This document shows positions 18,070 to 25,726 of a DNA stretch of 64,000 nt, one piece after another (position 1 is the first letter of the stretch; each line of letters begins with the position of its first letter). The notes beneath the pieces were generated by a model, which was given only the letters and a program-made list of their open reading frames with translations, was not told the origin of the DNA and made no database searches. The position numbers and the translations under genes were made by a program. The stretch is from Salipiger marinus. Lineage in GTDB: Bacteria; Pseudomonadota; Alphaproteobacteria; Rhodobacterales; Rhodobacteraceae. The stretch is from the NCBI RefSeq assembly GCF_900100085.1, contig NZ_FNEJ01000007.1, forward strand, positions 186,001-250,000, written 5' to 3'.

Positions 18070-19171
18070 GACAGACGCGCTCGCCGAGGCCGAGCGCCTG
18101 ATGACGGTCTGCAATTCGTGCCGCTACTGCGAGGGGCTTTGCGCGGTCTTCCCGGCCATGGAAGAGCGGCGTTCCTTCGCGGATGCGGATCTCGAATATC
18201 TCGCCAATCTCTGCCACAATTGCGGCGCGTGTTATCACGACTGCCAGTTCTCGCCGCCGCATGAATTCAACGTCAATGTTCCGCTGGTTCTGGCGCAGGT
18301 GCGCAATGACAGCTACGGCCACCACGCCTGGCCCCGCGCGCTGCAGCCGATGTTCCGCCGCAACGGGTTCAAGATCGCCGTGGCGACAGCGCTGACCGTG
18401 ACGCTGTTCCTGCTGGGGATGTTCGCGATCAACGGCCCCGATCTGGTGTTTTCGGCCCATCTGTCGCCGGAAAACTTCTACGCCCTGATGCCGCATAACG
18501 TCATGGTGGCCCTGTTCGGCACGGCCTTCCTGTTCATGTGTGTCGCCATCGTCATGAGCGCGCGAAGCTTCTGGATCGCGACCGAAGGCCGGGATCCGGA
18601 CTACCCCACCGGCCCCATCGACATCGCGGGGGCGGGCCACGATGCGGCCACGCTGCGTTATCTGGGCGGCGGCGGCGAGGGCTGCATGAACGCGGACGAG
18701 GCGCCGGATGACGACCGCAAACTCTGGCACCACCTGACCTTTTACGGCTTCCTGCTGTGTTTCGCGGCGACCTCGGTCGCGACGCTCTATCACTACCTGC
18801 TGGGACGCGAGGCGCCCTATCCGTGGTGGGATCTGCCGGTGGTGCTGGGCACGCTCGGGGGGCTGGGGCTGGTGGCGGGGCCGGTCGGCCTGCTGCGGGC
18901 CAAGCTGCGCAGGCTTCCCGACCTGACCGACCGGACGCGGCATGACATGGATTTCGCCTTTATTTCCATGCTCTTCGCCACGGGCCTGACCGGGCTTCTG
19001 CTTGTCGCACTGCGCCAGACCCCGGCAATGGGTGTGCTGCTTGCCCTGCATCTTGGCGTCGTGATGGCCCTGTTCCTGACCATGCCCTACAGCAAGTTCG
19101 TGCATGGCGTTTACCGCGCCATGGCGCTGGTCCGGCACCGGCGCGAACAGCGCCGCCACACCGCGGGCTGA
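18059..19171 (+). CDS. tcuB: Tricarballylate utilisation iron-sulfur membrane protein TcuB
   Basis: The 370-residue protein has two cysteine clusters near the N-terminus (CNSCRYCEGLC and CHNCGACYHDC) typical of ferredoxin-type 4Fe-4S centres, followed by about six hydrophobic segments. It matches TcuB/CitB, which passes electrons from reduced TcuA to the quinone pool at the inner membrane. The start MEHRTDALAEAERLMTVC at 18059 lies inside the end of tcuA, the usual coupled arrangement. A stem-loop follows 7 nt after the stop and probably ends this operon. Confidence 0.9.
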   Translation: MEHRTDALAEAERLMTVCNSCRYCEGLCAVFPAMEERRSFADADLEYLANLCHNCGACYHDCQFSPPHEFNVNVPLVLAQVRNDSYGHHAWPRALQPMFRRNGFKIAVATALTVTLFLLGMFAINGPDLVFSAHLSPENFYALMPHNVMVALFGTAFLFMCVAIVMSARSFWIATEGRDPDYPTGPIDIAGAGHDAATLRYLGGGGEGCMNADEAPDDDRKLWHHLTFYGFLLCFAATSVATLYHYLLGREAPYPWWDLPVVLGTLGGLGLVAGPVGLLRAKLRRLPDLTDRTRHDMDFAFISMLFATGLTGLLLVALRQTPAMGVLLALHLGVVMALFLTMPYSKFVHGVYRAMALVRHRREQRRHTAG

Positions 19172-19177
19172 GCAGGC

Positions 19178-19200
19178 GTGCGCCCTCGGCCGGGGCGCAC
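19178..19200 (+). terminator. Hairpin after tcuB
   Basis: GTGCGCCC (19178-19185) pairs with GGGCGCAC (19193-19200) around a 7-nt loop. It lacks a T-run but lies directly after the last gene of the ligase-tcuAB operon. Confidence 0.55.
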
Positions 19201-19547
19201 CATGCCAAGAGGGACTCAGCCTGTCCTGCATCGATGGTGCGTCCTGCCCGTAAGCAGCAAGCCCTCCGCCGCGGTTTCGGCTGCGGTCGCTTCCGTGGGC
19301 CTTTCACAACCAGATGTCCTGCCTTCCGAGTCCGGACCGCCGGCAGCTGGAGCTTCCCGGCTTTGACACGACTTCGCTTGCACATCCGAGCATCCGAGGA
19401 GCGGTCTGCGCATTCGGTCGAAAATAGCCCGACTTTGGCGGCATTGAACAAGGCTGTACCACAATCTGCTGTAAGCTGCCGCGTCGCGCGCAGGCTGCGC
19501 TGCCGAGCGTCTTGTTTTCGGCAGGATGCGATGGCGGGGCTGGCGTA
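19201..19547. other. Gene-free stretch, about 350 bp
   Basis: Short open frames exist on both strands but none has a convincing start, ribosome site or recognisable domain. The base composition is more mixed than in neighbouring genes. It may be decayed sequence marking the join between two catabolic blocks; I see no IS end or RNA gene. Confidence 0.4.
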
Positions 19548-19566
19548 GTCTGGTCTTTGACCAGAC
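19548..19566. promoter_or_regulatory. Perfect inverted repeat just upstream of the MOSC-Rieske fusion gene
   Basis: GTCTGGTC and GACCAGAC arms (8 nt) flank TTT, ending 20 nt before the ATG at 19587 and just ahead of its ribosome-binding site. The TGGTC-n-GACCA shape resembles operators of FadR-subfamily GntR regulators; alternatively it is a 5'-UTR hairpin. No regulator gene is adjacent. Confidence 0.5.
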
Positions 19567-19586
19567 GAGGACGGGAGAGGCGGATC

Positions 19587-21773
19587 ATGCGCGAAAGCGG
19601 GGCGACCGGCGGCAGGGCCCGGCCTGACGCGGCGGAGGTCGGGCAGCTGACAGAGATCTGGCGCTATCCGGTCAGTTCGCTGGCGGGCGAACGGCTGGCC
19701 TCGGCAAGTCTGACCTCTGAGGGCGTCGAGGGTGACCGGGCCTGCGGTATCTTCGCGCGGGACAATGGCGCGAATATCTATCCGGCCCGGGATGCCCGCT
19801 GGAATGCGGCGCCGCTGGCTTCGGCGCGTCTGGTCGACGGACGCCTTGAGATCAAGGCGGGGGGCGGGGCGTGGATGGCCGCGCCCGCGGCTGCGGAGCG
19901 GCTGACCAAGGTCTTCGGCCATGGGGTCGAGCTGCGCGCCTATGGGGACGCAGATCAGCCGCGCTACGGGCGGGCTCCGCTGCATCTGCTGAGCCAGCAG
20001 GCGCTGGACAGCCTGCGCCGGCATCTGCCCGGCAGCGCGATCGACGCGCGCCGCTTCCGGCCCAATCTTCTGGTCGATCTGCCGCATCTTGCCGGGGATA
20101 TTCCGGAATACGCGCTGCTGGGGCGGGAGTTCACCTTGGGCGGGATGCGGCTGCGCGGCACGGTGCCCTGCGGGCGCTGCGGCTTCACGACGCTGCCAGC
20201 GGGCGAGCTTCCGCAGGATCCGGACATCCTGCGCGCCCTTGTCCGCCAGTATGACCGCAATTTCGGCATCTATTGCGAGGTGCTTGAGGAAGGCGTGATC
20301 GAGCTGGGGGCGACGCTGCGGCTTGCGGCGATGCCCAAGCGGGTCGTGATCGTCGGCGGCGGGCAGGCGGGCGCCACCTCCGCCCGGGCGCTGCGGCGGC
20401 TTGGCCATGCTGGTCCGATCCGGATCCTCGCCGAAGAACGCCATCTGCCCTATGAACGGCCGCCGCTCTCCAAAGCCGGAGCACCGGCGGCAGTGATCCT
20501 TGGCGCGGAGGAGGCGGCGCGGTCGGAGATCACCGTGGATCTCGGCACTCCCGCCGCTGCGCTGGATCTGCAGGCACGACAGCTTGAGACGGCGGAGGGC
20601 GAGGTCATCCCCTATGACACGCTCATTCTGGCGACCGGCGGGCGCGCGCGGCGGCTGCCCGGCCTGAACCGGGGCCATGGCCGGGTGCACGCGCTGCGCC
20701 TGCGCGAGGATGCGGAACGCCTTTGGCAGGTGCTGCAGCCGGGGGTGCGGCTTTTCATCCTCGGGGGGGGCTGGATCGGGATGGAACTGGCCGCGGCGGC
20801 GCGGAGGGCCGAGGCCGAGGTTGACCTGTTCCTCAGGGGCGACAGGCTTGCCCCGCGGGTGCTGCCCGGCATCGTCGCTGATGCGCTTGCGGAACTGCAC
20901 CGCGCGAACGGCGTCCGGCTGCATTTTGGCGCGGGCCCGGCCTTTGAGGAACACGCGGACCGCATCGCCTGCCGCAGCGGCGGGCAGGATCTGAGCGCGG
21001 ATCACCTGCTGGTCGCGATCGGCATGGTGGCCAATGACGGGATTGCCCGCCGGGCGGGGCTGGACTGCGCCGACGGGATCATCACGGACGAAAGCGGCGC
21101 CACGCGCGATCCTGCGGTCTTCGCCATCGGCGACGTGGCGCGTCCGCCGGCGGGCCGGATCGAATCCTGGCAGAATGCCGAGCGGCAGGCCGAGGCCGTC
21201 GCCCGCCATATCCTTGGGCTAAGCCCGTCCCCATCGGAGCCGCCGCGCTTCTGGTCCGAGCAGTTCGGGCGGCGGCTGCAAATCATCGGCCGCCCTTCAC
21301 CTTCGGCGCCGCTGGTGACCGAGGCCGAGGGGTTCTGGGACTTCGGCCAATTCGCCATCGGCCTTGACCGCCCCGAGCAGATTCACCGCGTCGCCCGGCG
21401 GATGAGGGAGGCCCCCCGCGCCAGCACGACAGCCGCCCCGGTCGCGCCGGTGGCGCGGAGGCGGCATCGCCTCTGCGCCTCGCACGAACTGCCCGAGGGG
21501 GCGCTGGTGCGGATCGAGCATCCGGGGCACGGGCCGCTTTGTGCCACGCGCCAGAACGGTCGCGTCCATGTGACCGACGACCGCTGCCCCCATGCCGTCG
21601 CCGCCCTGTCCGAGGGCTTCGTGGACGGCGGGCGGCTGATCTGCCCGCTGCATTTCGCCGAATTCGACCTGACGGATGGCAGCCCGCATCACGCCCCCGA
21701 AGGCTGCGGCGCGCTGCGGATCCACCCGGCAACGGAGCAGGACGGCCAGATCCTCGTCGATCTGCCGTGCTGA
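19587..21773 (+). CDS. Three-part fusion: MOSC (mARC/YcbX-like) + FAD/NAD ferredoxin reductase + Rieske ferredoxin
   Basis: The 728-residue protein starts at the ATG behind GGGAGAGG. Residues about 18-247 form MOSC_N plus MOSC, with RRFRPNLLV (155-163) and C195-x-R-C198 followed by FTT. By comparison with mitochondrial amidoxime-reducing component, C198 should ligate molybdenum. Residues 251-600 are a rubredoxin-reductase-like flavoprotein: GGGQAG (257-262) for FAD, LGGGWIGME (392-400) for NAD(P)H, FAIGDV (512-517), and a C-terminal reductase domain with FWSEQFG. Residues about 625-728 are a Rieske ferredoxin with ligands C667, H669, C686 and H689. MOSC proteins of the mARC type reduce N-hydroxylated compounds and normally need separate electron carriers. 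Here a complete NAD(P)H-FAD-2Fe-2S-Mo chain appears in one polypeptide. Function is inferred; no oxygenase partner is nearby. Confidence 0.9.
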   Translation: MRESGATGGRARPDAAEVGQLTEIWRYPVSSLAGERLASASLTSEGVEGDRACGIFARDNGANIYPARDARWNAAPLASARLVDGRLEIKAGGGAWMAAPAAAERLTKVFGHGVELRAYGDADQPRYGRAPLHLLSQQALDSLRRHLPGSAIDARRFRPNLLVDLPHLAGDIPEYALLGREFTLGGMRLRGTVPCGRCGFTTLPAGELPQDPDILRALVRQYDRNFGIYCEVLEEGVIELGATLRLAAMPKRVVIVGGGQAGATSARALRRLGHAGPIRILAEERHLPYERPPLSKAGAPAAVILGAEEAARSEITVDLGTPAAALDLQARQLETAEGEVIPYDTLILATGGRARRLPGLNRGHGRVHALRLREDAERLWQVLQPGVRLFILGGGWIGMELAAAARRAEAEVDLFLRGDRLAPRVLPGIVADALAELHRANGVRLHFGAGPAFEEHADRIACRSGGQDLSADHLLVAIGMVANDGIARRAGLDCADGIITDESGATRDPAVFAIGDVARPPAGRIESWQNAERQAEAVARHILGLSPSPSEPPRFWSEQFGRRLQIIGRPSPSAPLVTEAEGFWDFGQFAIGLDRPEQIHRVARRMREAPRASTTAAPVAPVARRRHRLCASHELPEGALVRIEHPGHGPLCATRQNGRVHVTDDRCPHAVAALSEGFVDGGRLICPLHFAEFDLTDGSPHHAPEGCGALRIHPATEQDGQILVDLPC

Positions 21774-21798
21774 ACACCAAACAGCAAAGGGGCCAGAA

Positions 21799-23268
21799 AT
21801 GACCGAGATCGTAGACATGCTGGCGCGCCGCGGCAGGCTTGAGCAGGCCTTCATCGGCGGCGACTGGGTCACGCCGCAGGGGCAGGCCACATGCGAGGTG
21901 GTGAACCCCGCGACCGAGGCCGCGCTCTGCCGCATCCGTCTGGGCACTGCCGCCGATGTCGACCGCGCGGTGACGGCGGCTGCCTCGGCCTTTCCGGGCT
22001 GGAGCGACAGCGCCCCCGCCACCCGCGCGGCCTTGCTGGCCCGGATCGAGACGCTGATGGACGCGCAGGCAGAGACGCTGGCCGAGTGCATGAGCCTCGA
22101 GATGGGGGCGGCGCGCAGCTATGCGCGGAGTGCTCAGGTGCCGCTTGCCATGGCCCATGTGCGGACCGCGCGCGAGGTTCTGGAGGGGTTCGAGTTCCAG
22201 TCGCCGCGCGGGACCACCGCGATCCGGCACGAGCCGATCGGCGTCTGCGCGCTGATTACCCCGTGGAACTGGCCGCTCTACCAGATCACCGCGAAGCTCG
22301 CCCCGGCCCTCGCCGCAGGCTGCTGCGTGGTGCTGAAACCGTCCGAGCTGGCGCCGCTCAGCGCGCTGCTGCTGGCCGACCTGATCGCGGAGGCGGGCTG
22401 TCCGCCGGGCGTCTTCAATCTGGTGCAGGGCGACGGCCCCGGCGTCGGCGCCGCGCTGGCAGCACATCCCGGCGTGGACATGATCTCGATCACCGGCTCC
22501 ACGCGGGCCGGGATCGAGGTTGCGCGCGCCGCCGCCCCGACCCTCAAGCGCGTGACGCAGGAGCTGGGCGGCAAGTCGCCCAATCTCCTCCTTCCGGATG
22601 CCGATCTTGCGCGCGCGGTGCCACCGGGCGTGGCGGCGGCCATGCGCAATCTGGGGCAGTCCTGCAGCGCGCCCACCCGGATGATCGTGCCGCGCGCCGC
22701 GCTGCCGCAGGTCGAGGATCTGGCGCGGGAGGCTGTGGCGCAGATCGTGGTCGGCGATCCCTTCGACCCAAAGGCGACGCATGGCGCCATCGCCAACCGC
22801 GCGCAGTTCGACCGCATCCAGACCATGATCGGCGTCGGCATCGACGAGGGCGCGCGCCTTGTCACCGGCGGCCCCGGACGGCCGGACGGGCGGGAGACCG
22901 GGTTCTTCGTCCGGCCCACGGTCTTTTCCGACGTCCGCACCGACATGCGCATCGCGCAGGAGGAAATCTTCGGCCCCGTCCTGTGCCTGATCCCCTATGA
23001 CGATGTGGACGAGGCCGTGCGCATCGCCAATGACACGCGCTTCGGCCTTGGCGCGCATGTGCAGGGCACCGACCCCGCGCAGGCGCGGGCTGTCGCGGGG
23101 CGCATCCGTGCGGGGCAGGTGCATCTGAACTATCCCGCATGGGATCCGCACGCGCCCTTTGGCGGCTACAAGCAGTCGGGCAATGGCCGCGAATACGGGC
23201 GCGAGGGGATGCTGGAATATCTCGAGGTGAAATCCATCCTCGGCTTTTATGCGCCCGCAGCGTCCTGA
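21799..23268 (+). CDS. NAD(P)-dependent aldehyde dehydrogenase family protein
   Basis: The 489-residue enzyme is a typical class 1/2 aldehyde dehydrogenase. It has TPWNWPLYQITAK for cofactor binding, ITGSTRAG, the general-base Glu in ELGGKSP and the catalytic Cys in NLGQSCSAPTR. It oxidises an aldehyde to a carboxylate. The start at 21799 has AAAGGGG upstream and lies 25 nt after the fusion gene, so the two are probably co-transcribed. The substrate is unknown; context suggests an amine-derived aldehyde. Confidence 0.92.
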   Translation: MTEIVDMLARRGRLEQAFIGGDWVTPQGQATCEVVNPATEAALCRIRLGTAADVDRAVTAAASAFPGWSDSAPATRAALLARIETLMDAQAETLAECMSLEMGAARSYARSAQVPLAMAHVRTAREVLEGFEFQSPRGTTAIRHEPIGVCALITPWNWPLYQITAKLAPALAAGCCVVLKPSELAPLSALLLADLIAEAGCPPGVFNLVQGDGPGVGAALAAHPGVDMISITGSTRAGIEVARAAAPTLKRVTQELGGKSPNLLLPDADLARAVPPGVAAAMRNLGQSCSAPTRMIVPRAALPQVEDLAREAVAQIVVGDPFDPKATHGAIANRAQFDRIQTMIGVGIDEGARLVTGGPGRPDGRETGFFVRPTVFSDVRTDMRIAQEEIFGPVLCLIPYDDVDEAVRIANDTRFGLGAHVQGTDPAQARAVAGRIRAGQVHLNYPAWDPHAPFGGYKQSGNGREYGREGMLEYLEVKSILGFYAPAAS

Positions 23269-23422
23269 CCGCAGATTGCGCCGCGTCAGGCCCCCACATC
23301 GCCATCATCGGCTGCCTGCCGCGCGGATTCGGCACCGAACGCCTCGGCCAAGGGGCGAGGCTTGAGCCAGAACAACAAGGCCGCAGCCAAATGGCGGCCA
23401 TCCCCAGCAGGAGCCCCGCAGC

Positions 23423-23779
23423 ATGTCGAACCTGATCGCCATCGATCCGAATCCCAGCTTCGTCCCCAAGGAGTCGCAGGCCGCGCCAGAGCGTCTGATC
23501 TCGGGCACGCCCAGCTTCAAGTCCTGGCCGCAGGATGCCTCGCGCGGGGAGAAGGTCCTGACCGGGGTGTGGGAGGCGACGCCGGGCGAGACGCATTCGA
23601 TCAAGGGCACGATGTTCGAATACTGCCACATCCTGTCGGGCCGGATCGAGATCGAGGAGACGGACGGCGCGACGCAGGCCTTTGGGCCGGGCGACAGCTT
23701 CGTGATGAAGCCCGGCTTCGTCGGCGTCTGGCGCACGATCGAGACCGTCCGCAAGATCTATGTGTGCGTCTACGACTGA
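23423..23779 (+). CDS. Cupin domain protein (cupin_3/EutQ-like)
   Basis: The 118-residue protein is a single cupin barrel with GTMFEYCHILSGRIEIEE and FGPGDSFVMKPGFVGVW, the paired cupin motifs of the DUF861 group found beside amine-oxidising enzymes. The usual first-motif histidine pair is incomplete, so metal binding is uncertain. It follows the aldehyde dehydrogenase after 154 nt. Possible roles are ligand sensing or an auxiliary isomerase activity; I cannot choose. Confidence 0.85.
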   Translation: MSNLIAIDPNPSFVPKESQAAPERLISGTPSFKSWPQDASRGEKVLTGVWEATPGETHSIKGTMFEYCHILSGRIEIEETDGATQAFGPGDSFVMKPGFVGVWRTIETVRKIYVCVYD

Positions 23780-23824
23780 CCGGTCGGTGCGGCAGCATAT
23801 GCCATGGTCACGTCGCATTACGGT

Positions 23825-23843
23825 CGATCCTGCCGCAGGATCG
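23825..23843. terminator. Perfect hairpin between the cupin and ABC transporter genes
   Basis: CGATCCTG and CAGGATCG (8 nt each) flank CCG, 46 nt after the cupin stop. It may end the fusion-ALDH-cupin transcript or act as an operator for the ABC operon. There is no T-run. Confidence 0.45.
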
Positions 23844-23939
23844 GCGGATTCGACAGGATGTCCGCCCCTGGCGGGTCAAGCATGAGAGACGGGCAGCCCC
23901 AAGGCGCGGCCCCTTCCTCTTCAGCGGAGTGTCAGCCCA

Positions 23940-24002
23940 ATGAACGAGATCACCCACGCCCAGCCTCGCCCCGCAGGATCCAAGCCGGAGCGGACCGCAT
24001 GA
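23940..24002 (+). CDS. Possible 20-codon leader peptide overlapping the ABC ATPase start
   Basis: A short frame ([20 protein letters not shown], then TGA) begins 97 nt after the hairpin. Its stop overlaps both possible start codons of the ATPase gene (GCATGATG). The arrangement would allow translational coupling, but the peptide is too short to show selection. It could also be a chance frame. Confidence 0.25.
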   Translation: MNEITHAQPRPAGSKPERTA

Positions 24003-25687
24003 TGACCCGGCCCGTGATCGTCCCCCCTGCCACCCCCGCCCCCGAGACTGGCGCCGAGATCGCGCTGTCCGTGCGCGGCCTGACCATCGCGCTGCCGAAA
24101 AGCATGGAGCGCCGCTTCGCCGTGGAGGATGTGTCCTTCGACCTCCGTCGCGGCCAGATCCTCTGCGTGGTGGGCGAATCCGGGTCCGGCAAGTCGGTGA
24201 CCGCGAACACGCTTCTGGGGCTCTTGCCGCGGGCGATGAAGACCACCGCCGGGTCGATCACGCTGGAGGGGCGCGAGGTCATCGGCATGGGCGCCGAAGA
24301 TCTGCGCGATCTGCGCGGGCGGGTCGTTTCGATGATCTTTCAGGATCCGCTCTCGGCGCTGAACCCGCTGATGACGGTCGGCGCGCAGGTCGACGAGGCG
24401 ATGGCCGCCCATGGGATCGGCACCCCCGACACGCGCCGGACCAGCACGATCGCGCTGCTGCAGGAAGTGGGGCTGCCCGACCCCGCGCTGATGTATCATC
24501 AGTATCCGTTCCGCCTGTCCGGCGGGCAGCGCCAGCGGGTGATGATCGCGATGGCGCTGGCGCTGGAGCCGACGATTCTGATCGCGGACGAGCCGACCAC
24601 CGCGCTCGACGTGACCACGCAGGCGCAGATCCTGACGCTGATCCGCGACATCCAGCGCCGCAAGGGCATGAGCGTGATGTTCATCACCCATGATTTCGGC
24701 GTTGTCGCCGAGATCGCCGACAGCGTGGTGGTGATGGAAAAGGGCCATGTCGTCGAGGAAGGCCCCGCCGACCGGGTGCTTCGCGCGCCGCGTCACGAAT
24801 ATACGCAGCGGCTGATCGCGGCGGTGCCCCATCTGCGCGGCGACGACCGGCCCAAGCCCGCAGGCGCAGAGGAGCCGCCGGTGCTGGAGGTCAGGAACCT
24901 TGTGAAGACCTATGCCAGCGGCAGCGCGCTTCTGCGCACCCGCCGGGTGGTGCCAGCGGTGCAGGACGTCTCGTTCCGGCTGGCGCGCGGCAGCACGCTG
25001 GGGATCGTGGGCGAAAGCGGGTCGGGCAAATCCTCGCTCGGGCGGCTGCTGGTCCGGCTGATGGAGGCCGATAGCGGGCAGATCCTGTTCGAGGGCGAGG
25101 ACATCGCGCCGCTGCCTGAACCCAAGTTCCGCAGCTTCCGGCAGAAGATCCAGATGATCTTTCAGGATCCCTTCGCCTCGCTCAATCCGCGCATGACGGT
25201 CGGCACGATCCTGACCGTGGGGCCCATGGCCTATGGGGTGAAGGCCAGCGATGCCCGCGCGCAGGCGCATGAGATGCTGCAGCTCGTGGGACTGGATCGG
25301 GGGGCCTTCGGGCGCTATCCGCACGAATTCTCGGGCGGGCAGCGCCAGCGCATCGGCATCGCCCGCGCGCTGATGTTCCGGCCCCGCCTTCTGGTCGCGG
25401 ACGAGGCGGTCTCGGCGCTCGACGTGTCGATTCAGGCGCAGATCCTCGAACTGCTGGAACGCATCCAGCGCGAGACCGGCGTCTCCATGGTCTTCATCAC
25501 GCATGACCTGCGCGTGGCCAGCCAGATCTGCGACGAGATCGCGGTCATGCACAAGGGCCGCATCGTCGAACACGGGCCGCCCTCACAGATCTTCATGTCC
25601 CCCCGCTCGGATTACACGCGCGAACTGGTGGCCGCCATTCCGGGAGAGGATTTCCAGCGCGGCGCGGCCGCGGTGGCACTGACCTGA
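23999..25687 (+). CDS. ABC transporter ATP-binding protein, two fused ATPase domains (peptide/opine type)
   Basis: The roughly 562-residue protein contains two complete nucleotide-binding domains of the oligopeptide/nickel family. Domain 1 has Walker [10 protein letters not shown], signature LSGGQRQRV and Walker [12 protein letters not shown]. Domain 2 has [18 protein letters not shown] and [11 protein letters not shown]. This DppD-DppF fusion resembles GsiA and powers import by the two permeases downstream. The ATG at 23999 or the next at 24002 is the likely start; the longer frame from 23804 adds sequence without homology. Confidence 0.92.
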   Translation: MMTRPVIVPPATPAPETGAEIALSVRGLTIALPKSMERRFAVEDVSFDLRRGQILCVVGESGSGKSVTANTLLGLLPRAMKTTAGSITLEGREVIGMGAEDLRDLRGRVVSMIFQDPLSALNPLMTVGAQVDEAMAAHGIGTPDTRRTSTIALLQEVGLPDPALMYHQYPFRLSGGQRQRVMIAMALALEPTILIADEPTTALDVTTQAQILTLIRDIQRRKGMSVMFITHDFGVVAEIADSVVVMEKGHVVEEGPADRVLRAPRHEYTQRLIAAVPHLRGDDRPKPAGAEEPPVLEVRNLVKTYASGSALLRTRRVVPAVQDVSFRLARGSTLGIVGESGSGKSSLGRLLVRLMEADSGQILFEGEDIAPLPEPKFRSFRQKIQMIFQDPFASLNPRMTVGTILTVGPMAYGVKASDARAQAHEMLQLVGLDRGAFGRYPHEFSGGQRQRIGIARALMFRPRLLVADEAVSALDVSIQAQILELLERIQRETGVSMVFITHDLRVASQICDEIAVMHKGRIVEHGPPSQIFMSPRSDYTRELVAAIPGEDFQRGAAAVALT

Positions 25688-25726
25688 CAACGACAACAAA
25701 CGCCTAACAACATGGGAGCCGACAAG

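Noticed and set aside
19234-19548. 104-codon plus-strand frame and overlapping minus-strand frame in the gap after tcuB
   Set aside because: No domain, no Shine-Dalgarno and low-complexity composition; listed instead as a gene-free stretch.
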